DNA of 64,000 nucleotides, from positions 1-64,000 of the forward strand of contig CAWECP010000013.1 in assembly GCA_963807675.1 (NCBI GenBank). The letters are read 5' to 3'. Under the pieces are notes generated by a model, which saw nothing but the letters and a program-made list of their open reading frames with translations, was not told the DNA's origin and did no database searches. Source of the stretch: Bog-473 sp963807675 (GTDB taxonomy: Bacteria > Actinomycetota > Acidimicrobiia > Acidimicrobiales > RAAP-2). The position numbers and the translations under genes are program-made. Of the stretch, positions 62,069 through 64,000 are shown one piece after another (position 1 is the first letter of the stretch; every line of letters begins with the position of its first letter).

Positions 62069-62574
62069 ATGGCAGAGGAAAGCAAGCCTGTCGAAGTGTC
62101 ACGCAGAATCGAAGCACCGGCGGCCCTCATCTTCAAGATCCTGGCGAATCCGCAACGTCACATGGATTTCGACGGATCCGGCATGCTCCGGGGAGCCGTC
62201 CTTAGCCGTCCCATCTCCGACGTGGGCGATACCTTCACCATGAAGATGCATCGGCTCGGAGACGACTACCTCATGCTTAACTATGTGGTGGAGTTCGAGC
62301 CAGATCGGCGCATAGTTTGGGAACCGGCTCCCGGTGACCCCTCTCGGGTTGAGGGTGATGATCCATCCAAAGTTGGTATTCCTGCGGGCTACCGCTGGGG
62401 CTACATCCTCACTCCGGACGGTGACTCGCGACGGTCGTCACCGAGGTCTTTGACTTCGGCCCCTTGCCGGAGGACCTCCTACGTGATGGCGGGGCGTGGA
62501 TCAACGGGACCAATTCGGTGCTTGAGTCCATGACGGCCAGCCTGGAGAGGCTCGAGAAGATCAGTACCGAGTAG
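62069..62574 (+). CDS. SRPBCC/START-like protein, frameshifted
   Basis: From ATG 62069 the start KPVEVSRRIEAPAALIFKIL followed by HMDFDGSGMLRGAVLS and FTMKMHRLGDDYLMLNYVVE is typical of the SRPBCC/polyketide-cyclase-like hot-dog-free helix-grip fold. Near 62428 one base is missing; the next frame supplies ATVVTEVFDFGPLPEDLLRD, NGTNSVLESMTASLERLEKI and the stop at 62572. The restored protein has about 168 residues and a hydrophobic ligand cavity. The ligand is unknown. Confidence 0.82.
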
Positions 62575-62629
62575 GACCGAGGACTTTGGCTGGGGTGTTG
62601 CGAAGACGGACGGCGTCGCCTGGGGTTGG

Positions 62630-62932
62630 TCAGCATCCCAGGCGCAGCAACCCGTCAATCTCCGCTGCGATCAGCGCTCCGGCGCGCACCAGGTCGTGCA
62701 GCAGGAGTTCGGCGGCTCCCTCATCGACCGACATGGACGCAGGTGTGCAACGACTCGGCTTGAACGCCTCGAGCTCAAAGGGCCACAGGTCGGCGTCGCC
62801 AAGCACATAGGCCGCCGCTGCCAGGGCGAGGTCTCCGGCGACGTGGCACACGTCGTGGTCGGGCGTGAAGCCTTCGTCGGTGAGCTGGCGCGCTCGCTCC
62901 GCTGCGATAAGTTCCGCTCCGGTTACCGCCAT
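62630..62932 (-). CDS. Phage-type small protein (ERARQ family)
   Basis: This 100-residue protein begins MAVTGAELIAAERARQLTDE, with GFTPDHDVCHVAGDLALAAA and a late LVRAGALIAAEIDGLLRLGC. The 'ERxRQxxxEGxTxxHD' start and the AALIAAEIDR end are characteristic of small proteins common in actinophages and prophages, of unknown function. Its presence supports a mobile origin for this segment. Confidence 0.75.
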   Translation of the reverse strand: MAVTGAELIAAERARQLTDEGFTPDHDVCHVAGDLALAAAAYVLGDADLWPFELEAFKPSRCTPASMSVDEGAAELLLHDLVRAGALIAAEIDGLLRLGC

Positions 62933-63453
62933 CGGTGCGTGCTCCCAGATTCGGGTCCCCGAGTGACACCTTGGCCGAAACCGAGGCGCCAGCGCAATCC
63001 GTGTCTTGAGGCACCCACGTGTTGGTTCTCCATTGCCAACGGATCTGTCCACGCAACGCTGCAACGATGGGCCAGAGAAGGCCACAATGGAACCCAGGTC
63101 GGGGGAGCGGACAACCTCATCTCACCTGCTCAAGCCCCAAACGGTCTCAAAAGGACACACGGCCTTTTCGGCCTGGGGGTTAAGGTCCGGGTTCAAATGC
63201 CGGCAGCCCGGCGGAGGGTCCGAGGCACTCGGGTACGACTTGGATCGACACGCCCGCCTCGACCGCCGTGCCGACGTAGCCGTGGCGAGGTCACGGAGGC
63301 GGATGACCGGCAGATCGACACGCTCGGCCGCGCTGGCAAACGTCCGTGAGATCACGTTCGGTGTGGCGGCTGGCGAGCCGCCCGCCGTGGCAGCGGTTGG
63401 GGTGCATGGTCTTCGCGGTGGCTACGGTGCCAAGCGAAACCAAAGGAGGGCCG
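62933..63453. other. Non-coding region holding the tRNA-Pro remnant
   Basis: About 520 bases contain the tRNA-Pro-like fragment at 63173-63210 and a short hairpin-like GGCCTTTTCGGCC just before it (63161-63173). No gene was supported. Confidence 0.45.
63173..63210 (+). repeat. Degenerate tRNA-Pro 3' half, probable att remnant
   Basis: CTGGGGGT, then GTCCGGGTTCAAATGCCGGC and AGCCCG, match 58427-58467 of the intact tRNA gene at 36 of 41 aligned columns (three gaps, two mismatches). Only the 3' half is present, in the same orientation, as expected for the distal attachment site of an element integrated at a tRNA 3' end. Confidence 0.75.
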
Positions 63454-63705
63454 ATGGCACAGAATGAACCCGATGCGCCCCGCGACCTCGGCGAGGAGCT
63501 CCCGGTCACCCGGGCGAACAATGAGACAAGCGCCCGTATCGCCGCCGCAGATGCCCTGCGGTTCATCGAAGAGGCGATCGCAGCCGAGGATCCGTCGGGA
63601 GTCGAGATCCTCTATGAGCAGGCCGCTGAAGAACTGAAGCGGGCGGCGGAATACATCAAGGCAATTCAATCCGGTGACGCGGACCGTCTGGGAAGTCTCA
63701 GCTGA
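63454..63705 (+). CDS. Small hypothetical protein
   Basis: This 83-residue acidic helical protein starts at ATG 63454 after an AAAGGAGGG site, the best ribosome-binding site nearby. The sequence MAQNEPDAPRDLGEELPVTR and AAADALRFIEEAIAAEDPSG, then EQAAEELKRAAEYIKA suggests a helical hairpin. No family was recognised. Confidence 0.72.
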   Translation: MAQNEPDAPRDLGEELPVTRANNETSARIAAADALRFIEEAIAAEDPSGVEILYEQAAEELKRAAEYIKAIQSGDADRLGSLS

Positions 63706-63870
63706 CCAGCCACTGAAATCGCCTGCGGCGGGGGTCTATTTCGCGGTCGATCCGCGCGGCGCGAGGTGCTCCGTATCGCTGGGTCGTAAGAGCTTGCCCC
63801 GCCGTGCGCACCACCGAAGGCGGCCACCAGTGCTGTCTGCAATGACGATGCGTGCGGGCAGGCTCACCCT

Positions 63871-64000
63871 TCAGATATCCGAGTCGTCTGCCTCGACTTC
63901 TACGTCCCCGACCGGGAAGCCGTCTTTGAATACCGCTATCGCCTTGTGGATCAGTGACTCAACATCCGTACCCGTCGCCGCGTCGAAGACGGTGTCCCCC
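63871..64000 (-). CDS. Partial C-terminus of an unidentified gene
   Basis: The minus-strand frame runs open from the window edge: GDTVFDAATGTDVESLIHKA, then FKDGFPVGDVEVEADDSD and a stop at 63871-63873. Composition and pattern are protein-like, but about 43 residues are too few to name a family. Confidence 0.55.
   Translation of the reverse strand, partial: GDTVFDAATGTDVESLIHKAIAVFKDGFPVGDVEVEADDSDI

Overview
The window is GC-rich throughout and most likely comes from an Acidimicrobiia-like member of the Actinomycetota. Supporting signs are the GTG/TTG starts, the actinobacterial dense gene packing, a Ku gene, and especially two secreted proteins that end in six copies of a GYWLxxSDGGxFxFGDAxFxGS repeat, a repeat I associate with Acidimicrobiia exported proteins. 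The taxonomic call is inference, because no rRNA gene is present.

Layout. (1) 0.2-16 kb is accessory and eroded. It holds a complete-ended IS3-family element (226-1531) with a multiply frameshifted transposase, a broken DUF2335 membrane protein, a tyrosine integrase joined to a DinB-like fragment, a GNAT acetyltransferase, a methyltransferase, an alpha/beta-hydrolase/adenylate cyclase fusion, a lipoprotein, a repeat-rich secreted protein, a Thr-rich membrane protein, and a LysR/VOC/hydrolase group. About 1.5 kb at 8.5-10.0 kb has no recognisable gene. (2) 16-24 kb encodes envelope and secreted proteins: a DacA-like pseudoenzyme, an anchored YceI protein, the second repeat protein and an O-antigen-ligase-like protein. 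(3) 24-31 kb holds Ku, a 2-oxoacid dehydrogenase E1alpha/E1beta/E2 operon, a CBS protein, and a phasin/LEA-like 11-mer repeat protein behind a palindromic promoter. (4) 32-53 kb is a tight core block: tlyA, nadK, recN, pyrG, Nudix, xer recombinase, TraR/DksA, M50 protease, trpS, scpA-scpB-pseudouridine synthase, aroH-tyrA-aroA/cmk-plsC, GT2, an HD protein, ispH, a DUF512 radical SAM protein, der, and a gamma-carbonic anhydrase. (5) 53-58 kb encodes a phosphoesterase, an HSL-type esterase, a GAF-GGDEF cyclase and an aquaporin. (6) From 58.4 kb a tRNA-Pro(GGG) gene is followed by about 4.7 kb ending in a degenerate copy of the tRNA 3' half. It looks like a tRNA-anchored island and carries a MerR-PurC fusion, a HAD phosphatase, a methyltransferase, an SRPBCC protein and a phage-type small protein.

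Many genes, including essential der, show single-base frame breaks. Intact coding resumes in another frame each time, so assembly indels are a serious possibility and every 'broken' gene here should be read with that in mind.
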